64,000 nucleotides of DNA from Azorinus chamasolen (GCA_963576725.1 OY755240.1:60450633-60514632), one strand, 5' to 3'. Positions 49,889 through 60,349 are shown, numbered from the stretch's first letter. Numbers and translations are program-made. The notes: a model not told the origin generated them from the letters alone.

Positions 49889-50222
49889 CCGGGCCTAGTG
49901 TTTCAGCATGCATATATAATTGTTTTAAACGGATAAGGTTTAACCCTTTCCTTTTACACATGAAACTTAAAACGAATCTATCAAATTCCATAAGCAAACA
50001 GAGCAGACCCTGATCAGACGGCTCCTGTAGGAGCCGTCTGATCTGGGTCTTCTCTGTTTGCAGATGCGTGGAAAGGCGTTTATATGAAGGAAAGTGTTAA
50101 ACGATTACGATTTAATTAAAACCGGGCAGAGTGTTTCAACATGTATATAATATAATTGTGTTTAACGGATAACCGGGCACAGTGTTTCAACATGTATATA
50201 ATATAATTGTGTTTAACGGATA
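49889..50222 (+). repeat. 51-bp tandem repeat interrupted by TTAA-1
   Basis: ACCGGGCACAGTGTTTCAAC...GTGTTTAACGGATA repeats perfectly or nearly so at 50121 and 50172; an older copy with CCTAGTGTTTCAGCATGC lies at 49889-49939, left of the inserted TTAA-1. Confidence 0.82.
49940..50100. mobile_element. TTAA-1b MITE, compact with perfect tip
   Basis: 161 bp, TTAA both sides, hairpin GCAGACCCTGATCAGACGGC / GCCGTCTGATCTGGGTCTTC, tip GGCTCCTGTAGGAGCC. Long flank deleted. Confidence 0.92.
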
Positions 50223-50225
50223 GCG

Positions 50226-50452
50226 TTGATCCCTTTCCTTATGAATGCAAAAGTTTCACGCATTTTCAAACAGGGGCCGTCTGATCAGGATCTGCTCTGT
50301 TTGCTTATGAACTTATAATATATCTGAATAATCATACAGTTTTTACTAATACCACAAACGTATGTGTACACATGTCATTATAAAAATAAGTAAATTAATA
50401 TCCATATGATGGCATTATTTCTTACATGAATATTAAACAGAGGAAGGGTTAA
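50226..50452. mobile_element. TTAA-1a MITE, one arm deleted
   Basis: TTGATCCCTTTCCTTATGAA, only GGGGCCGTCTGATCAGGATC of the hairpin, ATTAATATCCATATGATG, end GAGGAAGGGTTAA. Confidence 0.82.
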
Positions 50453-50605
50453 GAAAGCACGTATCTGCGATCGTTTTGTAGTTATTTAGAGTAACTCATC
50501 AGACTTCACGGTGACATGTCATTGCTGCTACCGCTATTTATCTGGCAATAATGCCTTAGAATGTCATAACACTATTCATCTGATGGTAATCATGTAAAAA
50601 CAATA

Positions 50606-50785
50606 GGCTCTCCCTTGTCCGGACACTCAAATAATTATCGGTCGCTAAGATAGGTGGGAGCTTAATGCAGGGTGAAAATAATGTTTTCTGTATGACTTTG
50701 TCTTTCATCCTGCATTAAGGAACCACCTGCCTTTAAATTTCTCAATTCTTCTTTACTAAAAGTTTGGATGTGTGAGGTTTTACTG
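50606..50785. mobile_element. TA-1b MITE, diverged
   Basis: CTCTCCCTTGTCCGGACACT left, GTGTGAGGTTTTACTG right. Core GCTTAATGCAGGGTGAAAAT / CATCCTGCATTAAGG, tip lost. Confidence 0.75.
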
Positions 50786-50908
50786 TATGTAAAAGAACGT
50801 CGGGGTTATCGACCAGAAATAACAAACATTTAACACGTAAACCCGTAGGTAATTGATAACTTGAACCTTGTTATACACCATGCTTAATCACGTGGGAGCG
50901 GTGCGTAT

Positions 50909-51141
50909 TTAACCCATTCCCTCATAGGCTATTTTTTTTAGATACAACCTCTTTGAATAAATCTACCGAAAAGGAGCATTAACTAGAGAAAAGGAAACTT
51001 TTAGAATTTTGTAGTTTGAAACCATTGTGATAAATAGAGCATTTGCTCCTATGGAGCAAATGCTCTATTTATCACAATGGTTTCAGAAAGTCAATATTAC
51101 ATCTAGTCATCAAACGGCGTCAATATAAGGGAATGGATTAA
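50909..51141. mobile_element. TTAA-2 MITE
   Basis: TTAA both sides, CCCATTCCCTCATAGGC / TATAAGGGAATGG, tip TTTGCTCCTATGGAGCAAA. Confidence 0.9.
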
Positions 51142-51144
51142 ACA

Positions 51145-51288
51145 CTAAAACCGTCATTTTTCCACCGATCCCTGTGTTGAGACCACTCTTTAGAATCGTC
51201 TCGAAGAGGTTTTGTGTAGGAATAAACAGGTTATTCTTGAAAATGTTGTAATTTACTTTACGCGTTTTATCTGGACCTCTGCATGAGA
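51145..51288. repeat. PAL-1 element, second arm lost
   Basis: CCGTCATTTTTCCACCGATC, GACCACTCTTTAGAATCGTC, then ATAAACAGGTTATTCTTGAAAA and CGCGTTTTATCTGGACCTCTGC, the right flank shared by PAL-1 copies. Confidence 0.72.
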
Positions 51289-51366
51289 GGTTTGAAATTA
51301 GACGATCTTGCAATAAGGTTCTACCTGTTTAACCATTTCACCGCCGCATTCGCATAAATGCACCAC

Positions 51367-51439
51367 GACAAATAGTGCAGTCCCAGATCAGATGCCGCCT
51401 TTTCAAGGCGGCGTCTGACCAGGGACTTCACTATTTGTC
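51367..51439. repeat. TTAA-4-like hairpin with GC tip
   Basis: GACAAATAGTGCAGTCCCAG / CCAGGGACTTCACTATTTGTC, tip GCCGCCTTTTCAAGGCGGC. Confidence 0.83.
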
Positions 51440-51525
51440 TCAATCTCTGTTTCTATATATGTGCTTTATTCTTTTGAAATTTGCATTTATTTATCTCATT
51501 TCCTTATTTTACTAAATGATTTAAC

Positions 51526-51558
51526 AACTTACTGGTAACTTACTGGTAACTTACTGGT
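51526..51558 (-). repeat. LINE 3'-terminal 11-bp repeats
   Basis: AACTTACTGGT three times exactly (51526-51536, 51537-51547, 51548-51558). The LINE stop codon lies inside the first repeat on its strand. Short terminal repeats instead of poly-A are known for CR1-group LINEs. Confidence 0.9.
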
Positions 51559-52550
51559 CCGCAGGCCGTTGGTTTTCCCTTGGAAAGTTATGGCCCCTCC
51601 TCGCTACATTTCTATAGTTGCTGCTCACTGAGCGTTGATATACTGACGTCTCGAAGAACTTTTTCGGATGTTTCTTCCAACATTCATTTAGAATTGTCTT
51701 AAATTCGTTTAAACTACTGCTCTGTACGCATTCTTCGGATAAACTATTCCATGTGTTTATAACTCTTTGTGAAAAAGACTTGTGCCTGACATTTAACCTG
51801 CTGTGTGATTTGACTAATTTCTGGCTGTGGCCCCTGGTATTGGTCTGATCCATTTGTTTGAAAAAAGCATTTTTGTCTAACTTGTCCATGTTGTTCAGAA
51901 TTTTGTATACCTGGATAACATCATTACGTTCTCGACGGTAGCTCAGGGTTGGTAATCCTAGAAATCCAAGCCTCTCCTCATACGGCAAGTCTTTGATTTC
52001 TTTGACTAACTTTGTTGCCCGCCGTTGGGTGTTTTCCAAGATGAATATGTCCTTTTTCAGATAAGGCGACCAGACAGTAGTGGCATATTCCATATATGGT
52101 CTTATCATTGTTTTATATAGGGTCAGAAACATTTCTTTATCTAAAGAAGTAAAGGTTCTTCTGATGATTCCAACCATTCGGTTTGCTTTGTTTACACACT
52201 GTGTAATGTGTTTACTAAATTTTAAGTCTGACTGGAATGTCACGCCTAGATCTTTCTCTTCGTCAACTTGTTGTATTATTGTTCTTATTCCTGATTTGCT
52301 ATCTAGCATTGTATACTGATGTTTTGCATTTTTGTGACCAAGATGCATGCTTTTACACTTTTTTGCATTAAAACCAAGTTTCCATGTGTTTGACCATTCC
52401 GATAGATTGTCCAGATCTTTTTGGAGCGAGTCTATGTCTTCTCCTTCATTAATGACAGAGTAGATTTTTGTGTCGTCCGCAAATATTTTTACAAGATTCT
52501 TAATTTTATCTGGTAGGTCATTGATGAAAATGAGAAACAAACTTGGATTG
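51526..52550 (-). pseudogene. 5'-truncated LINE, reverse-transcriptase C-terminal half
   Basis: Uninterrupted minus-strand frame of about 330 codons: SLFLIFINDLPDKIKN, catalytic IFADDTKIYS, LGVTFQSDLKFSKHI, RPYMEYATTVWSPYLKKDI, LENTQRRATKLVKEI, YRRERNDVIQVYKILNN and FSQRVINTWNSLSE, ending NQRPADQ-TAA. This is the second half of a CR1/Rex-like LINE RT: the fingers and the ORF start are missing. The 3' end is three 11-bp repeats. The absence of stops suggests a recent insertion. The upstream 14 codons of the open frame belong to TTAA-3 sequence. Confidence 0.92.
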
Positions 52551-52551
52551 C

Positions 52552-52587
52552 AGACGACAATTAGAAATTTGGCGCCGAAAGGGTTAA
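52552..52587. mobile_element. TTAA-3 terminal fragment at the LINE 5' joint
   Basis: GCAGACGACAATTAGAAATT...CGAAAGGGTTAA is the right end of a TTAA-3 element. The LINE appears truncated into it. Confidence 0.65.
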
Positions 52588-52782
52588 CCATTTACTCTAT
52601 ATACAAGGCTTTTGACGCCTTTGCACACAGAGTAGATCCAAATCAGAAGGCTCATGTAGAACTGATTGTACAGTTTCTCTAAAAACTTTTTGTGTTAATA
52701 TGCCATTATGAAAATGCATCTAATTGCTATAAATTTATGATATCATTATTTCTTACATGGATATTCACGTAGTAAAGACTTA
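52584..52782. mobile_element. TTAA-1 MITE, one arm deleted
   Basis: TTAACCATTTACTCTATATA, arm GATCCAAATCAGAAGGCTC, then the reversed a flank to CACGTAGTAAAGACTTA. Shares its TTAA with the TTAA-3 fragment. Confidence 0.78.
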
Positions 52783-52840
52783 CATATAAACTACAAATGT
52801 ACACACAGCCAATTAGAGTGTATACATTATGAAGAAACCC

Positions 52841-53084
52841 TCAACCCTTTACTCCATGAATATCCATGTAAGAATTAATGACATCATGGATGTTTATTAG
52901 TTTTACATATTTTTACAATGTAAAATTTTTCAGAGGAATGTTTGGCTTTGATAAAAAAAGTTTAGTATCAGATATATATCATGTTATATATAAGCAAATA
53001 GAGCAGACCATAGAGTCAGATGGTTCCTACAGGAGCCATCTGATCTGTGACTTCTCTGTTAGCAAAGGCGAAGAAAGGATTTAA
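52841..53084. mobile_element. TTAA-1a MITE
   Basis: TCAACCCTTTACTCCATGAA, hairpin AGCAGACCATAGAGTCAGATGG / GCCATCTGATCTGTGACTTC, tip GTTCCTACAGGAGC, right TTAA. Confidence 0.83.
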
Positions 53085-53529
53085 AACTGAAACACCTGTT
53101 ACCTACCGACAATGTGAAATCTGCATTCTTGGCTTTAGATTATCAAATTTGGAACAACGTTTTGCTCATTAATTCGTTTTGGCGCCGAAATCCGTGATAT
53201 TGTCTGTTGAACAACTTAACATGCACCATTGTTTGATTTTATTCACATCGCGTCATGCTTTTATCATTCATTTGTTAACGCATTTATTCAATGCCTATTC
53301 CTGACATTGACAATGATATTGTCAAAAGTTCAGACTGGTCTGGATTTACACAGTTTGTAGTGATATCGGTCGCTTATAACAACGAGAAGTTCACGTGCTC
53401 GTCACGGACTGTATAGCTTTACGTAGATCTAGTATCAAACGTTCTGGCGAGTGTAGACTTTCGTTGATAACAAGTTTTGTTTTCAGTAACAAGATGGAAA
53501 CAAAATTACTGCCAAGCTAGCTAGCGCAT

Positions 53530-53930
53530 TTAACTCATTTCGCTGCCAATGGCGAGTCCGTGATTACCTATGCAAACAGTTAGGCTTCAGAAGAGCTATA
53601 CAGAGGTTCAGATCTATAAGATGCGTAAATTAAAACATGTTCATTAATAACTTCTTTATTTCTCCACTAAACCCTATCTTGTGACCACTCTTTAGAATCG
53701 TCTCGAAGAGACGATTCTAAAGAGTGGTCACAAGATAGGGTTTGGTGGAGAAAGGACGCTTTTAGTATTTGAGTACGCACTTTTATCTGTTGTTCTGGCT
53801 ACCGAGTAACTCGGCGTCTCATCAGGATCATGAACTATTTCATACAATAATTGTGACTTTTGAAAAAAAATGGATGACAAATAGAATATTGTTTTTGAGC
53901 ACAAATTTTGCAGACGACAATGCGTGACAG
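53530..53930. mobile_element. TTAA-3 element split by PAL-1
   Basis: TTAACTCATTTCGCTGCCAA...CAAACAGTTAGGC, PAL-1 between, then CCGAGTAACTCGGCGTCTCA and GCAGACGACAATGCGTGACAG. Confidence 0.75.
53580..53807. repeat. PAL-1 element, perfect hairpin
   Basis: Hairpin 53661-53752, ~44-bp arms (TCTCCACTAAACCCTATCTT ...), tip GTCTCGAAGAGAC, one mismatch. Wider flanks TAAGATGCGTAAATTAAAAC and GCACTTTTATCTGTTGTTC make the full unit. Confidence 0.87.
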
Positions 53931-53935
53931 CTGTT

Positions 53936-54154
53936 TAATATTAATTAATATTTCTTCACTTCAACAATATTCATGGGCAGACTCAATTTTACACTGTTGT
54001 GGACACTGCATATTTAGATCTATATGTGTATTACATATATCCACAAGCAAACAGAGCAGACCCTGATCAGACGGCTCCTACAGGAGCCGTTTGATCTGGG
54101 TCTACTCTGTTCGCAAAGGCATGAAAAGGGCGTCTGTATCAGTGTAGGGGTTAA
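53936..54154. mobile_element. TTAA-1 MITE
   Basis: Hairpin GCAGACCCTGATCAGACGGC / GCCGTTTGATCTGGGTCTAC, tip GGCTCCTACAGGAGCC, right GTAGGGGTTAA. Diverged left flank. Confidence 0.82.
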
Positions 54155-54485
54155 AGATAATAAATACCTTTCCTGACAGAGCAGAAAGAAAGCCTGACAT
54201 GGCTGTGTTTAACGAATGTTACAAAAAAATGACAATGTTGTAAATGACTAATGAAACAGTTTTGACCCAGATGAGACGTCAATATTCATCAAGCGATCGA
54301 TCTTACAAGTATGAGTCACAATTGTAACGAAAATATGAGAACTATTCGATGGCCATATTGTTTTCAGTTAACGAGTATATATGTAAGTGTGCATTGTACT
54401 TTCATGGGAGTTCTTAATACATAACTACTGTTAGGATGAATAGGCGGGACACTCAAGATGACTTAACTCTGCTTGAAAGAGATGG

Positions 54486-54688
54486 ATATGTACGCCTCTT
54501 CAAACAGAGTAGACCCGGATCAGACAGCTCCTCTTGGGTCTGTCTGATCAGGGTCTGATATTTTTGCTTATACACGTATATAGATATGAGGCGAAATCAT
54601 TCATTTTTTATTTTAATACAAGAATCAAACTGATTAATATTCAAAATGGGCGGAGTCTGAAATGAATATTCAACAGGTACAGGGTTAT
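54486..54688. mobile_element. TTAA-1 MITE, reverse, diverged
   Basis: Arms AGACCCGGATCAGACAGCTCC / GTCTGTCTGATCAGGGTCTG, tip CTCCTCTTGG, then TTAATATTCAAAATGG...CAACAGGTACAGGGTTA. Confidence 0.75.
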
Positions 54689-54689
54689 C

Positions 54690-55154
54690 TGGACAATATC
54701 CCCCGTTGTATTGGCTAATAGGCGTATACTCAAAACGTCTCTTTCAGCATATTTTCAATGTTTTGATATTTCACATCGCTGTACTGACGTGAACAGCGCC
54801 AGTATTGGCGGGGAGGGAAGGTGAGGTATTAGCCAATTATCTCTGCTATCGCCAAACAACACAACTCAAAAGAACTCACCCAGTGTGTGACAGCAGATAA
54901 ATGACAGACAATAAACATCTCCTCCCATCCCCTAAATTCTGAAGATTTTGATTAATCCAGACTGGCTTATTAAAATGATAAATGTGCACTTTAAGAGTAC
55001 AATTCGTCTGCAATAATTCTTCACACTCAATCACGCAAGTAAGCGTGAATCACCCGTCAAGGATTACAGTTTTACATTTAAACAGACATAGGAGTTTTTA
55101 TGATTTTGCAAATCACATAATTATACAGAGAACAGATAACGGTGCATACCCAAC
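54690..55154. other. Kv intron, no clear feature
   Basis: Inverted ATTGGCTAATA (54709) / TATTAGCCAAT (54827) frame a 130-bp stretch with GGCGGGGAGGG; otherwise nothing. Confidence 0.4.
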
Positions 55155-55280
55155 TACTACTCTTCGAGACGATTCTAAAGAGTGTGTATTCTAAAGAGTG
55201 GTCACAGTATAGGGTTTTGTGGAGAAATAAAGGAGCTATTCATGAAAATGTTGAAATTTACGCACCGTATCTGGACTTTT
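55155..55280. repeat. PAL-1 remnant
   Basis: CTTCGAGACGATTCTAAAGAG, duplicated ATTCTAAAGAGTG, CACAGTATAGGGTTTTGTGG, AGGAGCTATTCATGAAAATG. First arm missing. Confidence 0.75.
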
Positions 55281-55365
55281 GATAATAAATTACATTCACG
55301 ATACAAACATTACAATAACCGCACATAATTCTATATCCGGGGCTGTAGATCAGATGCGCACTGAT

Positions 55366-55467
55366 GTAGCATTATCTCTTATTTCGCTGCAAAACCATAC
55401 AGTTGTACTACTCATCGGAGAAGATTCTAATGAGTAGCAGCAAGATAGGGGTTAGCATAGAAATATG
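55366..55467. repeat. PAL-1-like diverged hairpin
   Basis: CTCTTATTTCGCTGCAAAACC ... GTACTACTCATCGGAG / ATTCTAATGAGTAGCAGC...GGGGTTAGCATAGAAAT. Confidence 0.55.
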
Positions 55468-55651
55468 CAGTTTTTACTTAGATTTCCTAAATACAGCTAT
55501 GTGGTAGCTCCATGACGTCAGCATTCTATCAGCCACCGTTATACGTTTTTCTTTACCATGTTGTCATAATACTGTTCTTTTCGCCCGTTCGCAATTAGTG
55601 ATGTTCATATTTCTTCGTTCACGCTAACACATAGTTTCATAACAATTATCA

Positions 55652-56060
55652 CAGTAAAACCTCTCTACACTGGACTTTCAAATTAGTATCAGTGTTAGTC
55701 GTTTAGTCAGGTGGCAGCTTAGCGCTTACGATGCGGGACACCAGTCACTAATGGTATTTGCAAACAGTGTAGACCTAGATGAGAGGGCTCCTAGAGGAGC
55801 CCTCTCATCAGGGTCTGAACTATTTGTCATGTTACACTTTTCTTTAAAAAAATCCCTAAATATTCACCATAAGATTGACCTGTTTGAATTTTGGAATAGT
55901 TCATTTGAAGAGTCAGCGTTTTAAGGGTTAAGTCTGGTGGCAGCTAAATGCCGGGTGAAAAAGCTCTCGGCATGACTTTTATCCTGCATTTAAGCAGCCA
56001 TCTGCCTAAGAAGATGTGAATTCTTTTGTAAAAGTCCGATTTAAAGGGCTTCTTCTACAG
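55652..56060. mobile_element. TA-1b element containing TTAA-4
   Basis: CAGTAAAACCTCTCTACACT, AGGTGGCAGCTTAGCG, TTAA-4 insertion, then GGTGGCAGCTAAATGCCGGG, ATCCTGCATTTAAGCAGCC and AAGGGCTTCTTCTACAG. Confidence 0.75.
55737..55932. mobile_element. TTAA-4 MITE, reverse
   Basis: TCACTAATGG left, GCGTTTTAAGGGTTAA right. Hairpin GCAAACAGTGTAGACCTAGATG / CATCAGGGTCTGAACTATTTG, tip GGGCTCCTAGAGGAGCCC. Confidence 0.85.
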
Positions 56061-56119
56061 AATATTTCGACATATTTTCATTTCTGAAAAAATGGTACAT
56101 TTCTAGTAACCCCCCCCCT

Positions 56120-56487
56120 TCGATTTATATTTATATTAAAATTAAGTTTATATTCTGTTATTATCACCTTTATATATTTACATGTATATTTACCTGTCAA
56201 TTCGCGTGAAAGGTCTGTCTGATTTGCCCTGGCGATGAACGCATCATCAGGTCCACCCACAAAGCGAAGTACTTGGGTATAGGTTTACTAAACATCTGTC
56301 ATACTACAGAGAGTGTTGCCAAGGAACCAGTTATTGTCCTTAAAGTGTCCTATGGACCATCTACGAAATCAAAATAAACTGTATTCGAATAGAACGATGC
56401 TACAAAAGGCCGTTATTTGACAGAATTATTGCTAGGAATGTTCTAATGGTCCTCATGACGTAATTGGCATTCCCCAGTGTGCAATGA
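56120..56487. other. No feature
   Basis: AT-rich after a C10 run (56110-56119); no element or exon seen. Confidence 0.45.
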
Positions 56488-56712
56488 ATATTACCCTTTC
56501 AGCCCCGTGAACCTTTAATATACAAACATCATTTGCCCATTTTTTATAAGTAAAAGGCATTCTTTCTTCAATGTTTACTTTACAGACACGCGATCAGAAT
56601 GTCAAACAGTTTGCATCCTGATGAGATGCCGAGTTACTCGGTGTCTCGCCGAGTTACTCGGTGTCTTATCTGAATCCAAACTGTTTACTAATGAAATCAT
56701 AAATTCGTCCCA
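56488..56712. mobile_element. TTAA-3 MITE with duplicated tip
   Basis: CCCTTTCAGCCCCGTGAACC, AACAGTTTGCATCCTGATGAG; the tip block GCCGAGTTACTCGGTGTCTC is repeated at 56628 and 56648; then TATCTGAATCCAAACTG. Confidence 0.82.
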
Positions 56713-56727
56713 AGAACTGAATGGATA

Positions 56728-56931
56728 CAGTAAAACATCTCTAAACCGGACGTCCAATTTGGTGTAAATATCGGTACTGGAGACAGGTGGCAGCTTAATG
56801 CAGGGTGAAAGTCATGCAGAAAGCTCCTCTAGGAGCTTTCTGCATGACTTTAACTCTGCATTAAGCAGCCACCTGCCTAAAAGTATCTAAATTCTTCTCT
56901 ACTATAATTCCGGTTTAGAGAGGTTTTACTG
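56728..56931. mobile_element. TA-1b MITE, near-consensus
   Basis: 204 bp, TA both sides, CAGTAAAACATCTCTAAACC / GGTTTAGAGAGGTTTTACTG, core GGCAGCTTAATGCAGGGTG, tip GCTCCTCTAGGAGC. Confidence 0.93.
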
Positions 56932-56934
56932 TAC

Positions 56935-57457
56935 ACCAATAGAATGCAATGGACACAATCTGTGAACATATTTGCCCACGGTTTGTGACCAGATGAGACG
57001 GCGGGTAAATATTGTTATTGTGTTCGAAAACAGAACAAAACTTGTTTTTCAAACCATAGAAATGAAATTATTATTGGAAGACACTGCATATTTCCGTGCT
57101 AAAGGATGGGCACGCAAATACAACTCCGTCACCCCGGGGAAATATGCCAAGTGTTCCCTCTGTGGGCATGTAGTGTCAATATTCAGCTGTTAATGAGATA
57201 CTTGTGTTATTTGTTTTGAAGTTTTTGGATGAGCTGTTCTTTTACCGAGGAGAAATGAATTAATTTTCCATACCAGTTCAAAGAAAGCTGCATGCGCTTG
57301 GAACATTACAAGTTTTTTTGTGTGTGTGTCTTTAACAGTCATGATTCATGCTCAGTCTCTTGGCAGTTTGCGTTCTTATTGACAGATACGTGTACATAGT
57401 TTCAGTCAATGCTACTAGTCCTATGCATGTTACAAAATCAAAACAACAGACACCGAT
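56935..57457. other. No assigned feature
   Basis: An open frame (56972-57193, plus) ends KYAKCSLCGHVVS, but has no splice context or recognised domain. Confidence 0.4.
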
Positions 57458-57639
57458 CAGGGTCCATGCTTATAAAACTTTTGGTTGACTCTGAGTTCGT
57501 TCTCAAGTTTTTGATTGGTCAGATTTGAGCCTTTGGCTCAAATCTGACCAATCAAAAGCTTGAGAACTCAAATCTGACCAATCAAAAGCTTGAGAACGAA
57601 CTCAGACTCAACTAAAAAGCTTTATAAGCATGGCCCCAG
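57458..57639. repeat. PAL-2 palindrome, copy 4
   Basis: CAGGGTCCATGCTTATAAAA / CTTTATAAGCATGGCCCCAG, with the duplicated right inner arm as in copy 3. Confidence 0.87.
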
Positions 57640-57711
57640 AACATCAGGTAAATGCACGTACTCCTATACTAAAATTGTCAGAACAACAGATAATTGAAAG
57701 TACATGTAGTC

Positions 57712-57858
57712 AGATACTAAAATCGCCACTTCTCCACCAAACCCTAGGTTGTCTGTTCGAGACGATTCTAAAGAGTGGTCGCAGTATAGGGTTTGGTGGA
57801 GAAGTAAAGGAGTTATACTTGAAAATGTTTTAATTTACGCATCTTATCTGGACCTCTG
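57712..57858. repeat. PAL-1 element, left arm shortened
   Basis: CTTCTCCACCAAACCCTAGG, short tip GTTCGAGACGATTC, GTCGCAGTATAGGGTTTGGTGG, then TTTACGCATCTTATCTGGAC. Confidence 0.8.
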
Positions 57859-57899
57859 CACTACTGTGCAAGCAGCCAGAAGTAGAGCGCTTACAATTC

Positions 57900-58114
57900 T
57901 CACCCTGCTTCCTTTTCTTCCTTTTCTAATTGGCTATTCCAAAATTTAAACAGGTCAAGCATATTGTGAATATTTAGGGATTTTTGTGAAGAAAAATGTA
58001 ACATGACAAACAGTGCAGACCCTGATGAGAGGGCTCCTAAAGGAGCCCTCTCATCTGGTTTTACACTGTTTGCAAGGGATATTAGTGACTCGTGTCCCGT
58101 ACTGTAATGGTTAA
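57900..58114. mobile_element. TTAA-4 MITE
   Basis: CAAACAGTGCAGACCCTGATG / CATCTGGTTTTACACTGTTTG, tip GGGCTCCTAAAGGAGCCC, right CCCGTACTGTAATGGTTAA. Left terminus unclear. Confidence 0.83.
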
Positions 58115-58184
58115 TACAGGACAAAATAATAATGCTATCAAATGCTATCACAATATTAATTGGATGGGTCTTTATTATATATTA

Positions 58185-58378
58185 CAGTAGAACCCGTCTT
58201 AAGCGGCCATCAAAAAGCGGTCTGATTATTGGTCTGTAAGGCAGGTTGTAGCTAAATGCAGGTCAAAAGTAATGCAGAAAGCTCGTATTTATAGGAACTT
58301 TCTTCATTACATTTTGCCCTGCATTAAGTAACCATCTGCTTTTAATAAATGAACGACCGCTTAAGACAGGTTCTACTT
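58185..58378. mobile_element. TA-1c MITE
   Basis: CAGTAGAACCCGTCTTAAGC / CGCTTAAGACAGGTTCTACTT, core AATGCAGGTCAAAAGTAATG, tip GCTCGTATTTATAGGAAC. Confidence 0.85.
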
Positions 58379-58422
58379 ATTCTGACTTTAGCAGCGATAT
58401 TTCAGGCCCGGTTTTATTTACG

Positions 58423-59276
58423 TTTTTAGCTCACCAGAGCACAAAGGGTGAACTTTTGTGATCGCCTGATGTCCGTCGTCCGTAGGCATGCGTCGTGCGT
58501 CGTCAACAATTTGAACCTTTAAAAATCTTCTCCTCTGAATCTACAGGGTTCTCAGCTTTCATTTATGGCACATAACATCATCTGTAGGTCCTCTACAAAA
58601 GTTATATAAATTATGCCCCTGGGGTCAAAATTGGCCCCGCCCCAGGGGTGCCTTGTTTTCTATAGAAACAAATAGTAAAACTTTGAAAATCTTCTCCTCT
58701 GAAGCTGGAAGGTTCTCAACTTTCATATTTGGCACATAGCATCATGTTCAGGTCCTCTACAAAAAGTTATATAAATAATGCCCCTGTGGTCAAAATTGGC
58801 CCCGCCCCAGGGCTGGCCAGTTTTCAATAGAAACATATAGAGAAAACAGGGGTGACCAATTTTGTATAGAAACATATAGTAAAACTTTGAAAATCTTCGC
58901 CTCTGAAATTGTAAGGTTCTCAGCTTTCATACTTGGTACAAAGCATCATGTTCAGGTCCTCTATAAAAGTTATATAAATTATGCCCCTGGGGTAAAAATT
59001 CGCCCGACCCAGGGGTGGCCATTTTACGATAGAAACATAGTGAACACTTTGAAAATCTTCTCCTCTGAAACTGGAAGGTTCTCAGCTGTCATATTTGGCA
59101 CATAGCATCATGTTCAGGTCCTCTACAAAAGTGTTATAAAGTATGCCCCTGGGGTCAAAATTGGCCCCGTCCCAGGGATGGCCAGTTGTCTATAGAAACA
59201 TATAGTGAAAACTTTGAAAATCTTCTCCTCTGATTGTCTGGTGAGCGATATCAGGACCATCATGGCCCTCTTGTTT
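58423..59276 (+). mobile_element. TRC element (pearl/BIV160-like), full length
   Basis: TTTTTAGCTCACCAGAGCAC start, units at about 58513, 58682, 58886, 59048 and 59213 (162-204 bp), then TGGTGAGCGATATCAGGACC, whose GTGAGC pairs with the initial GCTCAC, and CCCTCTTGTT. Same family as 13900-14487. Confidence 0.88.
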
Positions 59277-59968
59277 GTTGTTATTGACAGATACATATTA
59301 GCTGTCAGTGTTACAAATTATTCCGTTGATGATTTTAGACAGGATCTCGGCCAATAATGCTAATAGCTCTGATGCAGGACCAACTTTGAATCTAATTTCA
59401 AAACTTATGACACAAACTTGCAAATTTTAAATATTATTGCAAGTTTGATATTTAACAAAGCCTTTGTCTTTAAAACTTAATCTGCATACATAATCGGTTA
59501 GCGTCGGTTTTATTAGTACACGAACTTAATGTTACGCGACGTAACTTGTTATGCAGATGGAATTTGCATTTTCAAAGTCCGAATTTTTCAGTTATTAATT
59601 TAATGCATTATTTGCATGTATTGAAGTTGTATTTTTACTGCTTTGTTCTACTTTTAGTACGGTCTTAATTTTACAAAACGTAATATTTTATGCATATATG
59701 GAAATTGTATTTTACGTCCTTTTTCTATTGTTTTTATTGCAATCAACATTTTACAAAACGCAAGTATTTATACATATTAACAATGCTTTCACAAGTCTGA
59801 ATCTCAAAGTTTGGTTCAAAAGTTAGCCTTTTGGAAAGACTATCTGCCATGAAAACTGAAGAAGACACACTACATTCTTAGATAACGTTCAACGAACGTG
59901 TTACTGTAGACACAACTATATAGATAAGAAAGGTTCTGGTCCATTTAACCCATTTATTCTCATATTAG
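59277..59968. other. Kv intron, AT-rich, no feature
   Basis: Repeated short phrases (TTTACAAAACG, TTATGCATA) but no defined unit. Confidence 0.45.
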
Positions 59969-60197
59969 TTAACCCTTTCTCACATATTTTTTCACGCATT
60001 TGCAAACAGAGTAGACACACATCAGACGGCTCCTGATCAGGATCTGCTCTGTGTGCGTTTGGCATGATATAGATCTAATTCCACAGGTTTTCTTTCAAAG
60101 TAAAAACTTCCATAGGAAATCTTTCAATACAACATTTCAACTAACAAATATTCATGATTTCGTTATTTCTTATGAATATTGAATAGGGAAAGGGTTA
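59969..60197. mobile_element. TTAA-1 MITE, reverse, tip deleted
   Basis: TTAACCCTTTCTCACATATT, arm AGACACACATCAGACGGCTCC joined to TGATCAGGATCTGC, end AATAGGGAAAGGGTTAG. Confidence 0.8.
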
Positions 60198-60349
60198 GAT
60201 GAAATCCCTCCAGACCTTATGTTGGTCCCCAACAATTTTAATGCGGATGGGGCAAAGAAAAACAGAAATATTTGCTGGAATCAACCACGGATATTGAGCA
60301 AACGGAGGGTCTAGGTCTACACTATCTGACTATGTCATTTTTAAAGAAC

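Noticed and set aside
56972..57193. Small gene with KCSLCGHV motif
   Set aside because: One CxxC only, no splice signals, no homology I can recognise.
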